Assembly (NCBI RefSeq): GCF_040655735.1
Contig: NZ_JBFAKK010000030.1
Coordinates: 1 to 26,335 of the forward strand
Length of the DNA stretch: 26,335 nucleotides
Origin: Phytomonospora sp040655735
Lineage (GTDB): Bacteria; Actinomycetota; Actinomycetes; Mycobacteriales; Micromonosporaceae
Reading direction: 5' to 3'
Shown: in pieces, positions 13,557 through 21,539 of the stretch
Position numbering within the stretch: the stretch's first letter is position 1
How the letters are laid out: each line of letters starts with the position of its first letter
Program-made: the position numbers and the translations under genes
Notes under the pieces: generated by a model
The model's input: only the letters and a program-made list of their open reading frames with translations
Told to the model about the DNA's origin: nothing
Databases searched by the model: none

Positions 13557-15062
13557 GTGACCGCGTCCGTGTCCGTTTCGGGCCCCACGGGGGCCACCTC
13601 AGGGTCCCGCCGCCGCACCAGGCGCGGCACCGAGCTGGCCCTGCTGCTGCTCGCCCTGCTCATCATCATGGGCTTCTACGCGGCCTGCGACATCGCGCTG
13701 ACCCAGCAGGTCACCAGCTCGGTGTTCATGCTGCCGCTGCTGCTGTCGATCCCGTTCCTGATCGCGCACGTGCTCGTGCGGGCCTTCGCGCCGTACGCCG
13801 ACCCGATCCTGTTGCCGTGCGCGGCGCTGCTGACCGGGATGGGCGTGGTGTTCATCCGGCGCCTCGACCTGGTCAACGACCCCTACGACAACATCCTGCG
13901 GCCCGATCTGGCCACCGCCGCCGGCCGCGCCGAGGTGCCGCTGTTCAGTGGGCAGGGCATCCGGCAGTACTGGTACGTGGTCATCGCGATCATCCTGTTC
14001 GCGCTCGTCCTGGGGTTCCTCAAGGACCACCGGATCCTGTCGCGCTACGCCTACACGCTGGGCCTGGCCGGCCTGATCCTGGTCGCGCTGCCCGCCGTGC
14101 TGCCGGCCTCGATCTCCGAGGTCAACGGCTCGAAGCTGTGGATCCGCTTCGGCGCCTTCTCGGTCCAGCCGAGCGAGTTCGCCAAGCTGCTGCTGCTGTC
14201 GTTCTTCTCGTACTACCTCGTGCGCAAGCGGGAGGTGCTGTCCCTTGAGGGCAAGAAGATCCTCGGGATGGTCTTCCCCCGCGGCCGCGACCTCGCGCCG
14301 GTCCTGGCCGTCTGGGGCGCCAGCATCCTCATCCTGGTCTTCGAGAAGGACCTCGGCACCTCGCTGATGTACTTCGGCCTGTTCGTGTCGATGCTCTACA
14401 TCGCCACCGAGCGCACGAGCTGGATCGTCATCGGCCTCGGCCTGTTCGTCGGGGCCGCGGTCCTGGCGCACTCGCTGTTCGAGAACCTCCAGACCCGCGT
14501 GGCGATCTGGGCCGATCCTTGGTCCCTCTACCACGCCCAGGAGGGGCCGAGCAGCGACCAGCTCGTCGAGGGCCTGATCGGCATGGGCACCGGCGGTCTC
14601 TTCGGCACCGGGCCCGGACAGGGCCAGCCCGAGAAGGTGCCCTACGCGTCCAGCGACTTCATCATCACCGGCTTCGGTGAGGAGATCGGCCTCATCGGCA
14701 CGACGGCGATGCTGCTGGTCTACATGATGATCATCGGCCGGGGCATCAAGGCCGGCCTGATGGTCCGCGACGCCTTCGGCAAGCTCCTGGCCGCGGGTGC
14801 GGCGTTCACCATGGGGTTGCAGGTGTTCGTCATTGTGGGAGGCGTGACGAAGCTGATCCCGCTGACCGGTCTGACGACGCCGTTCCTGTCCTACGGCGGT
14901 TCCTCGCTGCTGGCGAACTGGCTCGTCATCGCCCTGCTCATCCGGATCTCCGACACCGCCCGCCGTCCTCCGGCGGCGGGGGCCCCGGTCCCCGGCGGAG
15001 GCACCGGTCCCGCCAAACCCGACCGTCTCGACCACGCACCCACGGAGGTGATCAAGCTGTGA
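13557..15062 (+). CDS. rodA: RodA: SEDS-family peptidoglycan glycosyltransferase
   Basis: This 501-aa polytopic protein (10-12 membrane helices) belongs to the FtsW/RodA/SpoVE family. It has a cytosolic N-terminus, a Pro/Gly-rich C-terminal tail after about residue 465, and the signatures GSKLWIRFGAFSVQPSEFAK, FEKDLGTSLMYFG, SSDFIITGFGEEIGLIG and LTTPFLSYGGSSL. SEDS proteins polymerise lipid II glycan strands together with a class B PBP, here PbpA encoded immediately downstream with a stop/start overlap. The position between pstP and pbpA matches mycobacterial rodA rather than ftsW, which lies in the dcw cluster. The GTG start is preceded by a purine-rich GTGGGGGA. Phosphorylation by the linked kinases is possible but not visible. 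Confidence 0.95.
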   Translation: MTASVSVSGPTGATSGSRRRTRRGTELALLLLALLIIMGFYAACDIALTQQVTSSVFMLPLLLSIPFLIAHVLVRAFAPYADPILLPCAALLTGMGVVFIRRLDLVNDPYDNILRPDLATAAGRAEVPLFSGQGIRQYWYVVIAIILFALVLGFLKDHRILSRYAYTLGLAGLILVALPAVLPASISEVNGSKLWIRFGAFSVQPSEFAKLLLLSFFSYYLVRKREVLSLEGKKILGMVFPRGRDLAPVLAVWGASILILVFEKDLGTSLMYFGLFVSMLYIATERTSWIVIGLGLFVGAAVLAHSLFENLQTRVAIWADPWSLYHAQEGPSSDQLVEGLIGMGTGGLFGTGPGQGQPEKVPYASSDFIITGFGEEIGLIGTTAMLLVYMMIIGRGIKAGLMVRDAFGKLLAAGAAFTMGLQVFVIVGGVTKLIPLTGLTTPFLSYGGSSLLANWLVIALLIRISDTARRPPAAGAPVPGGGTGPAKPDRLDHAPTEVIKL

Positions 15063-16501
15063 ACGCCCCCATGCGACGCGTGGCGATGGTCGCGATCGCG
15101 CTCTTCGCGCTGCTGATCGGGAACCTGACCTGGGTCCAGTTCGTCCAGAACGACTTCTACGCCACCCACGCGGCGAACACCCGCGTCACCCAGGAGGAGT
15201 ACAGCCGCCAGCGCGGGGCGATCCTCGCCGACCGCGAGGCCATCGCCACGAGCGTGGCCACCGAGGGCGAACTGAAGTACCAGCGCGAGTACGCCAACGG
15301 CCCGCTGTACGCCAACCTCACCGGCTTCAAGTCGCTCGACTACGGCGCCTCGGGGATCGAGGGCGCCGAGAACGAGGTGCTCTCCGGCTCCGACGACCGC
15401 CTGTTCGTCGACCGGATCACCGACACCTTCACCGGCCGCGAGCCGGCCGGCGGGAACGTGATCCTGAGCGTGAACCCGAAGGTCCAGGAGGCCATGGCCA
15501 AGGGGATCGGCAACAGCATCGGGGCCGCGGTGGCCTTCGACCCGAAGACCGGCGCGATCCTCGGTCAGTACACCTCGCCGTCCTACGACCCGAACCTCCT
15601 CGCGAACCACGACCGCGACGCGGTGTCGAAATCCTGGACCGAGCTCAACAACGACGCGTCCAAGCCCATGCTGGACCGCAGCGCCTCCGACCGGTACCCG
15701 CCCGGCTCGACCTTCAAGGTCATCGTCTCGGCGGCCGCGCTCAAGTCGGGGATGACGCCCGACACCATGGTCCCGGCCGGCAACGCCTACTCGCCCCCGG
15801 ACACCACGCACGTCATCCGCAACAGCAACGACCAGTGCGCCGAGGCGCAGCTTCCGCTCAAGGAGGCCTTCGCGCGCTCGTGCAACACGACCTTCGCGAA
15901 GCTGTGCGTCGACACCCTCGGCGGCGACAAGATCCGCGAGATGGCGACCGCGTTCGGCTTCGAGGAGGACTACCTCACGCCGCTGCCCGTCGTCGCCAGC
16001 ACCACCGGCGACCTCGGCGACAAGGCCCGCCTCGCGCAGTCCTGCATCGGCCAGAACGAGGTCGCGGCCACGCCCTTCCAGATGGCGATGGTCTCGGCGG
16101 CGATCGCCAACGGCGGCAACCGCATGGCGCCCTTCCTGATCAAGGAGCTGCAGAGCCCCGACCAGACCACCCTGGAGCGCACCACCGCCGACGAGCTCAA
16201 CGAGTCGGTGAGCGCCGAGGTGGCCACCGGTCTCCAGACGATGATGCGCGAGGTCGTCAGCGGCACCAACGGCACCGGCAAGGACGCCGCCATCGACGGC
16301 GTGATCGTCGGCGGCAAGACGGGCACGGCCGAGCACGGCACGGGCGCGGCCGAGCACGGGTGGTTCACTGGATGGGCCATGGGCGCCGACGGCAAACCCG
16401 CCGTCGCCGTCGCGGTGTTCCTCGAGTCCGCCGGTGACGGCGGCAGCCGCGAGGCCACCGAGATCGCCGGGAACGTCATGAAGGCCGCCCTCGGCAAATG
16501 A
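15059..16501 (+). CDS. pbpA: PbpA: class B penicillin-binding protein (transpeptidase)
   Basis: At 480 aa it is close to the mycobacterial PbpA length. A single N-terminal membrane helix (about 7-27) anchors it. A dimerisation/pedestal region and a transpeptidase domain follow, with Ser217-T-F-Lys220 (SxxK), Ser274-C-Asn276 (SxN) and Lys420-T-Gly422 (KTGT). It crosslinks peptidoglycan at the septum or tip and pairs with the RodA encoded just before it. The GTG start overlaps the rodA stop (GTGA), and the near-perfect Shine-Dalgarno GGAGGTGAT (15044-15052) lies inside rodA, so the two are translationally coupled. In mycobacteria PbpA is a target of PknA/PknB. Confidence 0.96.
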   Translation: MNAPMRRVAMVAIALFALLIGNLTWVQFVQNDFYATHAANTRVTQEEYSRQRGAILADREAIATSVATEGELKYQREYANGPLYANLTGFKSLDYGASGIEGAENEVLSGSDDRLFVDRITDTFTGREPAGGNVILSVNPKVQEAMAKGIGNSIGAAVAFDPKTGAILGQYTSPSYDPNLLANHDRDAVSKSWTELNNDASKPMLDRSASDRYPPGSTFKVIVSAAALKSGMTPDTMVPAGNAYSPPDTTHVIRNSNDQCAEAQLPLKEAFARSCNTTFAKLCVDTLGGDKIREMATAFGFEEDYLTPLPVVASTTGDLGDKARLAQSCIGQNEVAATPFQMAMVSAAIANGGNRMAPFLIKELQSPDQTTLERTTADELNESVSAEVATGLQTMMREVVSGTNGTGKDAAIDGVIVGGKTGTAEHGTGAAEHGWFTGWAMGADGKPAVAVAVFLESAGDGGSREATEIAGNVMKAALGK

Positions 16502-16529
16502 AGCACGCGACACCCCTGGGAGGGACGAG

Positions 16530-17942
16530 ATGCTGAGTCCGGGCACCATGCTCGGCGGCCGCTACCGACTCGATTCGCGAATCGCGTCGGGCGGCATGGG
16601 CGACGTGTGGAAGGCCACCGACTCCGTGCTCGGCCGCACCGTCGCGGTGAAGATCCTGCTTCCGTCACTGATGGAGGACCCGGGCTTCGCCGAGCGCTTC
16701 CGCGCCGAGGCACGGGTCGTGGCGACCCTCTCCCACCACAACATCGTCCGTGTCTACGACTACGGCGAGTCGGGACTCGACGGCGGCGGCAAGGCCGCCT
16801 ACCTGGTGATGGAGTTCATCGAGGGCGAGGCGCTCTCGAAGGTCCTCCAGACGCAGGGCCGGCTGAGCCCCGCGCACACGATGGTGCTCATGGCGCAGGC
16901 CGCCGAGGCACTCGACGAGGCGCACCGCGCGGGGATCATCCACCGCGACGTCAAGCCGGGAAACCTCATGGTCAAGCCGAACGGAACGGTCCTGCTGGCC
17001 GACTTCGGCATCGCCCGCAGCGCCCAGTCGACGAACCTGACCATGGCCGGCTCCGTCCTGGGCACCGCCGCCTACATCTCCCCCGAGCAGGCCAACGGCC
17101 TGCCCGCCACGCCCCAGTCGGACCAGTACTCGCTGGGCGTCGTGGCCTACCAGTGCCTGATGGGCCGCCGTCCCTGGGACAGCGACAACCCTCTCGAACT
17201 GGCCATGCGCCACGCCCGCGACACGCCCCCGCCGCTGCCCCCGGACACGCCCCCGGCGGTCCTCACGGTCATCGAGCGGGCCATGTCGAAGGACCCCGGC
17301 CAACGTTTCCCGAGTTCGCAGGAGTTCGCCGACGCCGCGCGGGCAGCGTCCGGCGACCAGGCGACCTCGCCCGTCCCGGTCAGCCCCGGCGTCCCGGGAA
17401 ACCCCGCGACGGCCGGTTACACCGCCGCCGCCAAGCCCCCTCCCGGGCGCGGCCTCGACGACGACGCCACGAAGATCGGCATGCAACTGCCACCAAAGGC
17501 GCCGTCGAAACGTGTTGGTTTGTACGCGATGCTCGCAGCGGGCGCGCTCGCACTGGTGCTCATCGCCGTCGGACTCATCGTCGCCCTGGCCAACAACGGC
17601 GACGAAGACCCCGGAGGTAATGGCGGAGAGCCCACGACGAACGAGTCAACGGTGGACAATGGGGACACCGCGGCTATCGACGCGGCCCTGTACGTGGGCA
17701 AGCCGAAACAGGAGGTGTTGGCCGCTTTGCAGCAGCTCGGCTTCACCAATGTGACCGCCGTGGGCCTCGGCCGATGGGTCACCGACGTGACGCCCAACGG
17801 GGCCGGCATCGCCAAGGACACTCCGATCAGCGTCAAGACCAGCAACGTGCAGCCCAATCCAGGAGCATCCGGTGATCCCGGCGGCAGCGGCAACCCGAAT
17901 CCGAACGGCAGCTGCATCCTGGGGCAACTCTGCAAGAACTGA
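16530..17942 (+). CDS. pknA: PknA-like receptor Ser/Thr kinase with one PASTA domain
   Basis: In this 470-aa protein the kinase domain (11-270) has a complete active site: ASGGMGDVW, Lys41 in VAVKIL, HRD at 138-140 (Asp140), DFG at 158-160, GTAAYISPEQ. A Pro/Ala-rich juxtamembrane segment (271-327) leads to one membrane helix (about 329-352) and an extracytoplasmic part with a single PASTA-like repeat (about 383-436), then a Pro/Gly/Asn tail ending in two Cys (CILGQLCKN). M. tuberculosis PknA has no PASTA repeat, so pknA is used here for position and kinase type, not full domain identity. GGGAGGGA precedes the ATG. pknB follows after 47 bp. Confidence 0.9.
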   Translation: MLSPGTMLGGRYRLDSRIASGGMGDVWKATDSVLGRTVAVKILLPSLMEDPGFAERFRAEARVVATLSHHNIVRVYDYGESGLDGGGKAAYLVMEFIEGEALSKVLQTQGRLSPAHTMVLMAQAAEALDEAHRAGIIHRDVKPGNLMVKPNGTVLLADFGIARSAQSTNLTMAGSVLGTAAYISPEQANGLPATPQSDQYSLGVVAYQCLMGRRPWDSDNPLELAMRHARDTPPPLPPDTPPAVLTVIERAMSKDPGQRFPSSQEFADAARAASGDQATSPVPVSPGVPGNPATAGYTAAAKPPPGRGLDDDATKIGMQLPPKAPSKRVGLYAMLAAGALALVLIAVGLIVALANNGDEDPGGNGGEPTTNESTVDNGDTAAIDAALYVGKPKQEVLAALQQLGFTNVTAVGLGRWVTDVTPNGAGIAKDTPISVKTSNVQPNPGASGDPGGSGNPNPNGSCILGQLCKN

Positions 17943-17989
17943 CAGACACGCACCCGACCACGCCAAGTACAGGCAAGGACTTTGACGAC

Positions 17990-19711
17990 ATGACGGCGCA
18001 GGCCCGCCTCCTCGGCGGCAGGTATGAAGTCGGCGGAATCCTCGGCTACGGGGGTATGGCCGAGGTGCACCGAGGACTCGACACCCGTCTCGGCAGGGAC
18101 GTGGCGATCAAGATGCTGCGCGTCGACCTTGCCCGGGACTCGACCTTCCAGATGCGGTTTCGCCGTGAGGCGCAAAACGCCGCGTCGCTGAACCACCCGT
18201 CCATCGTCGCCGTCTACGACACCGGCGAGGAGCGCGAGCCCGGTGCTCCCAACGCGGTTCCGTACATCGTCATGGAGTACGTGCCCGGTCGCACGCTGAA
18301 GGAACTGATCGTCGCGGAGGGCCCGGTCGGGCCGAGGGACGCCTGCGAGATCACCGCCGACATCTGCGCCGCGCTCGACTTCAGCCACAAGCACCAGATC
18401 ATCCACCGCGACATCAAGCCCGGCAACGTCATGATCACGCCGACCGGCGAGGTCAAGGTCATGGACTTCGGCATCGCCCGGGCCATGGCCTCCAGCCAGG
18501 CGACGATGACGCAGACCTCGGCGGTCATCGGCACCGCCCAGTACCTCTCGCCGGAGCAGGCGCGCGGTGAGACCGTCGACGCCCGCTCGGACGTCTACGC
18601 CACCGGCTGCGTGCTCTACGAGCTGCTGACCGGGAACCCGCCGTTCACCGGCGACAACCCGGTGTCGGTCGCCTACCAGCATGTCCGCGAGCAGCCCAAG
18701 CTGGCCAGCGAGCAGAACCCCGACATCCCGCCGTCCGTCGACGCGATCATCATGAAGGCGCTCGCGAAGAACCCGGCGAACCGCTACCAGAGCGCCGGGG
18801 AGATGCGCGCCGACCTCCAGCGCGCCGCCGCCGGCCGCCCGGTGCTGGCGCCCTCGGTGATGACCGACGCCGATCGCACCGCGATCATCGGCGCGTCCCC
18901 CCTCCCGTCGGATTCGACGCGCGTGGCCCCGGCCGCCGCCGTCGCTCCCCGCAAGAAGAAGCCCAACGCCCTCGCCTGGACGCTGGTCGCGTTCGGCGTG
19001 GCGGCGGCGCTGGCGCTGGGGATCGGTCTCTACCTGCAAAGTCGCGGGCCGGAGCAGATCGCCGTGCCGGACGTGATGGGTCAGGAGTACGAGGCCGCGG
19101 CGTCCGCGCTCACCAACGCCAAGTTCAGGCCCACGCAGACCACCGTCCCCTCCGAGAAGGACCAGAAGGGGAAGGTCGTCGCGCAGGACCCCAGCGGCGG
19201 CACGAAGGCCGACGAGGGCTCCGAGGTGAAGCTGTCGATCGGCGGCGGTCCGTCGATGACGAAGGTGCCGGCGGACCTGGTCGGGATGACGCGCGACGAG
19301 GCCCAGGCGGCCTTGCAGAAGGTCGGCCTCGTGCCGGACTTCAAGGACGCTGACAGCACCGAAGCCGCGAACACCGTCGTGGGCGTCGACCCGAAGTCGG
19401 GCGAGGGCATCGAAGAGGGCGGGACGGTCGTCGTCAGGCTCTCCAGGGGCAACATGTTCTTCATGCCCGACCTGGTCGGCGAGCTGTCGATCGATGCGGC
19501 CCGCACGAAGCTCAACGGGCTCGGCTGGACCGGGAGTCTCGACGACCAGACCGGCAACGAGCCCGGTTTCCAGGAGGGCTCGGTCATCGGCCAGAGCCCG
19601 GCCGAGGGCGAGAAGGTGAAGAAGGACGCGACGATCCAGCTCACCGTCCAGGAGGAAACCCAGACCTCCTCGTCGAGCGGGTCGCCCAGCCCCCCGCCTG
19701 ACGGGGAATAG
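17990..19711 (+). CDS. pknB: PknB: PASTA-domain receptor Ser/Thr kinase
   Basis: In this 573-aa protein the kinase domain (11-275) has GYGGMAEV, Lys41 in VAIKML, HRD 139-141, DFG 159-161, and the activation loop with TQT (Thr174/Thr176), matching the autophosphorylated pair of mycobacterial PknB, then GTAQYLSPEQ. A linker (276-325), a basic patch (RKKK) and a membrane helix (about 327-348) follow. Outside the cell are three PASTA repeats (about 356-422, 423-489, 490-556) and a Ser/Pro tail. Mycobacterial PknB has four repeats. PASTA repeats bind muropeptides and lipid II, linking wall status to phosphorylation of division and wall proteins. AAGGA precedes the ATG. Its last 71 bp are overlapped antisense by the extended pabA frame. 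Confidence 0.96.
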   Translation: MTAQARLLGGRYEVGGILGYGGMAEVHRGLDTRLGRDVAIKMLRVDLARDSTFQMRFRREAQNAASLNHPSIVAVYDTGEEREPGAPNAVPYIVMEYVPGRTLKELIVAEGPVGPRDACEITADICAALDFSHKHQIIHRDIKPGNVMITPTGEVKVMDFGIARAMASSQATMTQTSAVIGTAQYLSPEQARGETVDARSDVYATGCVLYELLTGNPPFTGDNPVSVAYQHVREQPKLASEQNPDIPPSVDAIIMKALAKNPANRYQSAGEMRADLQRAAAGRPVLAPSVMTDADRTAIIGASPLPSDSTRVAPAAAVAPRKKKPNALAWTLVAFGVAAALALGIGLYLQSRGPEQIAVPDVMGQEYEAAASALTNAKFRPTQTTVPSEKDQKGKVVAQDPSGGTKADEGSEVKLSIGGGPSMTKVPADLVGMTRDEAQAALQKVGLVPDFKDADSTEAANTVVGVDPKSGEGIEEGGTVVVRLSRGNMFFMPDLVGELSIDAARTKLNGLGWTGSLDDQTGNEPGFQEGSVIGQSPAEGEKVKKDATIQLTVQEETQTSSSSGSPSPPPDGE

Positions 19712-20345
19712 GACATGAGAGAAGCGGGCGGCCCTGGGGTCGCCCGCTTCTTCGTCTCCGGCATCGTGCGCCTAAGAGCGCCGCGACCCAGTTCCCGAGC
19801 AGCCGGTGCCCGTGTTCGCTGAGCACGGCTTCGGGATGGAACTGCACGCCCTCGACGGCCAGTTCCTCATGCCGCAGGCCCATCACCACCCCGTCGTCGG
19901 TCGTCGCGGTGATCCGCAGCGGGCCGGCGACGGTGGCCGGGTCGACGGTCAGGGAGTGGTAGCGCGTGACGGTGAACGGGTCGGGCAACCCGGTGAAGAC
20001 GCCGGTCCCGTCGTGGGTGAGGGTCGCGGTTTCCCCGTGCACAGGAGCACCGGCCCGCACGACCCGCGCGCCGTATGCCTCGGCGATGACCTGATGCCCC
20101 AGGCAGACGCCGAGGATCGGCACCGCGCCGGCGTGCTCGGCGAGGATCTCGCGGCACGCCGAAGCCTCGTCGGGGCGCCCCGGGCCGGGCGACAGCAGGA
20201 CCCCGTCGGCGCGGGAAACCCGCACGTCACAGGCCCGGACGGTCTCGGCGCGGCGGACCTCGCAGTCGGCGCCGAGGGTGCGCAGGTAGTCGATGATCGT
20301 GTAGACGAACGAGTCGCGGTTGTCGACGACGAGGACCTTCGGCAC
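19641..20345 (-). CDS. pabA: PabA/TrpG-type glutamine amidotransferase, extended C-terminus
   Basis: This is a class I glutamine amidotransferase subunit that supplies ammonia for aminodeoxychorismate (folate) or anthranilate synthesis. The triad is Cys81 (GVCLGHQ), His170 and Glu172 (QFHPE); VVDNRDSFVYTI opens the protein and LSPGPGRPDE marks the oxyanion region. The similarity ends near residue 192 (NWVAALLG). The frame then continues with about 42 Arg/Pro-rich residues through the pknB terminator and 71 bp into antisense pknB. A one-base shift would place a TAG right after GCGCTCT (near 19771), so the real end may be there, or the stop may have been lost. The GTG start lies 3 bp after the upstream gene's stop. 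pabA beside pknB is a conserved actinobacterial arrangement. Which synthase it partners cannot be told here. Confidence 0.9.
   Translation of the reverse strand: MPKVLVVDNRDSFVYTIIDYLRTLGADCEVRRAETVRACDVRVSRADGVLLSPGPGRPDEASACREILAEHAGAVPILGVCLGHQVIAEAYGARVVRAGAPVHGETATLTHDGTGVFTGLPDPFTVTRYHSLTVDPATVAGPLRITATTDDGVVMGLRHEELAVEGVQFHPEAVLSEHGHRLLGNWVAALLGARCRRRRSGRPQGRPLLSCPIPRQAGGWATRSTRRSGFPPGR
19721..19750. terminator. Terminator after pknB
   Basis: A perfect 10-bp stem (GAAGCGGGCG at 19721-19730, complement at 19741-19750) with an inner GCCC/GGGG-type extension lies 9 bp after the pknB stop, followed by ttcttc. It also falls inside the long pabA reading frame on the other strand. Confidence 0.85.
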
Positions 20346-20348
20346 CGG

Positions 20349-20633
20349 CTAGCCGCCGGGCAGGAGGTCGCCGCCCCCCGAACCGCCGCCGTCGCCCTCT
20401 TCGTCCTCGGGCAGCGGCGGGTCGGACGGCTCCTCGTCGGGGATCTGGTTGTTCGGGTCCATCTCCTCGGTCGGGGCGTCGCTGATCTGCGAGTCGTCGA
20501 AGGGCAGCAGCGGTTCGAGGCGCGGGAAGGCGAAGAACCACAGCAGCGCGCCGATCCCGCCGAGCAGGATCAGCATCCCGCCGATCTTGCCCGGGATCCC
20601 GAAGGGGAGCTTGCGCCAGATGAAGCCGTACAT
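20349..20633 (-). CDS. Small membrane protein with acidic tail, linked to sortase E
   Basis: This 94-aa protein starts at an ATG that overlaps the sortase stop codon (ATGA) and ends 3 bp before pabA, so it is tightly coupled in the operon. It has a short basic N-terminus (MYGFIWRKLPFGIPGK), one strong membrane helix (about 17-37) and a predicted outside tail of about 57 residues rich in Asp, Glu, Pro and, at the end, Gly. By the positive-inside rule the acidic tail faces outward. I do not recognise a named family, and there is no sorting signal or enzyme motif. Codon use matches its neighbours, and the overlaps on both sides make it a real gene. A role as a sortase partner or wall-spanning protein is conjecture. 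Confidence 0.8.
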   Translation of the reverse strand: MYGFIWRKLPFGIPGKIGGMLILLGGIGALLWFFAFPRLEPLLPFDDSQISDAPTEEMDPNNQIPDEEPSDPPLPEDEEGDGGGSGGGDLLPGG

Positions 20634-21511
20634 CACTTCTCCGTTGCCACGGGCGGGATGCCCTCGCTGCGGGGCAGCTCGTCGACGAGCTTGCCGTAGA
20701 CGATCCACCGGCTGGTGTTGTCGTACCAGGGGTAGCAGGTCGTCAGGGTCATCATCGCGTCCTTGGCGTCCTTCTTCTTCGAGTCGATCTTGCCCGGGAC
20801 GGGCGCGATGACCTCGACGGCGTAAGGATCGACGATGTCGGTCTCGGTGACCTCGTAGACGAAGAAGCTCTCCCCGGTCTCGACGACCATCTTGTCGCCG
20901 GCCTTGAGGTCGTACAGGTGCCGGAAGATCGCCGGGACGTTGTGCCCGGCGACGGCGAAGTTGCCCTTCTGGCCGGGGTCCTGGCTCTTCGAGTAGTGAC
21001 CGGGGGCGTCCTTGATGTCGTCCCACTCGGTGCCCTCGACGATGGTCCAGGGCCGGTCCTTGATCTTGGGGATGTACAGGCGCGCCATCGCGTCGCCGGT
21101 GAGCGGCTCGGCGGCGGGGTTCTGCTCCCAGGTCTCTTCCAGCTGCGTGCTCAGGTCGTCCTGGTGGGCGTTGATCTCGGCGGTCTTGCCCCAGATCTCG
21201 TAGGCGGCGAAGAGCAGGATGATCACGCCGAGGGTGATGAACAGTTCACCGAAGCCCCGGATGACCGTGCGCACCCAGTCGCCGAAGGTCTTGCGGCCCC
21301 CGCCCGAACCCGCCGAACCCGCGTCGCGGTGGCGGCGGACGGCCCGGCGCTTCTTGCGGCCGGTCGCCTCCTCGGGGGGCAGGGGGTCGTCGTCGGAGAT
21401 GACAGGAAGGAGGGTGGTCTCGTCGGGGCCGGGAACGAGGTCCGCGGCGCCTCTTCGGGCTGGTTTGGCCACGCGGGCGCGGCCTTGGCCGCCTTGCCCG
21501 TACGTCGTCAC
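20633..21511 (-). CDS. srtE: Class E sortase
   Basis: This 292-aa transpeptidase has a long cytosolic, basic N-terminus (1-85), one membrane helix (about 87-107) and an extracytoplasmic sortase barrel. The catalytic residues are visible: His190 (VAGHNVP), Cys259 in TLTTC and Arg268 (TSRWIVYG). Class E sortases of high-GC Gram-positives attach proteins with LAxTG-type signals to the wall. No substrate gene is in the window. The position between DUF881 and pabA near pknB is the usual actinobacterial srtE locus; some Streptomyces have two tandem copies, here there is one. The GTG start has GAGGGGG nearby. The stop overlaps the next gene's ATG. Confidence 0.93.
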   Translation of the reverse strand: MTTYGQGGQGRARVAKPARRGAADLVPGPDETTLLPVISDDDPLPPEEATGRKKRRAVRRHRDAGSAGSGGGRKTFGDWVRTVIRGFGELFITLGVIILLFAAYEIWGKTAEINAHQDDLSTQLEETWEQNPAAEPLTGDAMARLYIPKIKDRPWTIVEGTEWDDIKDAPGHYSKSQDPGQKGNFAVAGHNVPAIFRHLYDLKAGDKMVVETGESFFVYEVTETDIVDPYAVEVIAPVPGKIDSKKKDAKDAMMTLTTCYPWYDNTSRWIVYGKLVDELPRSEGIPPVATEK

Positions 21512-21539
21512 GTGTGCCCCCTCGTCGTCGTCGGCCGGG

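Noticed and set aside
14891..16549. 552-codon minus-strand frame antisense to pbpA.
   Set aside because: It is Gly/Val/Arg/Ala-rich without recognisable domains. The sense strand encodes a complete PBP with SxxK, SxN and KTG.
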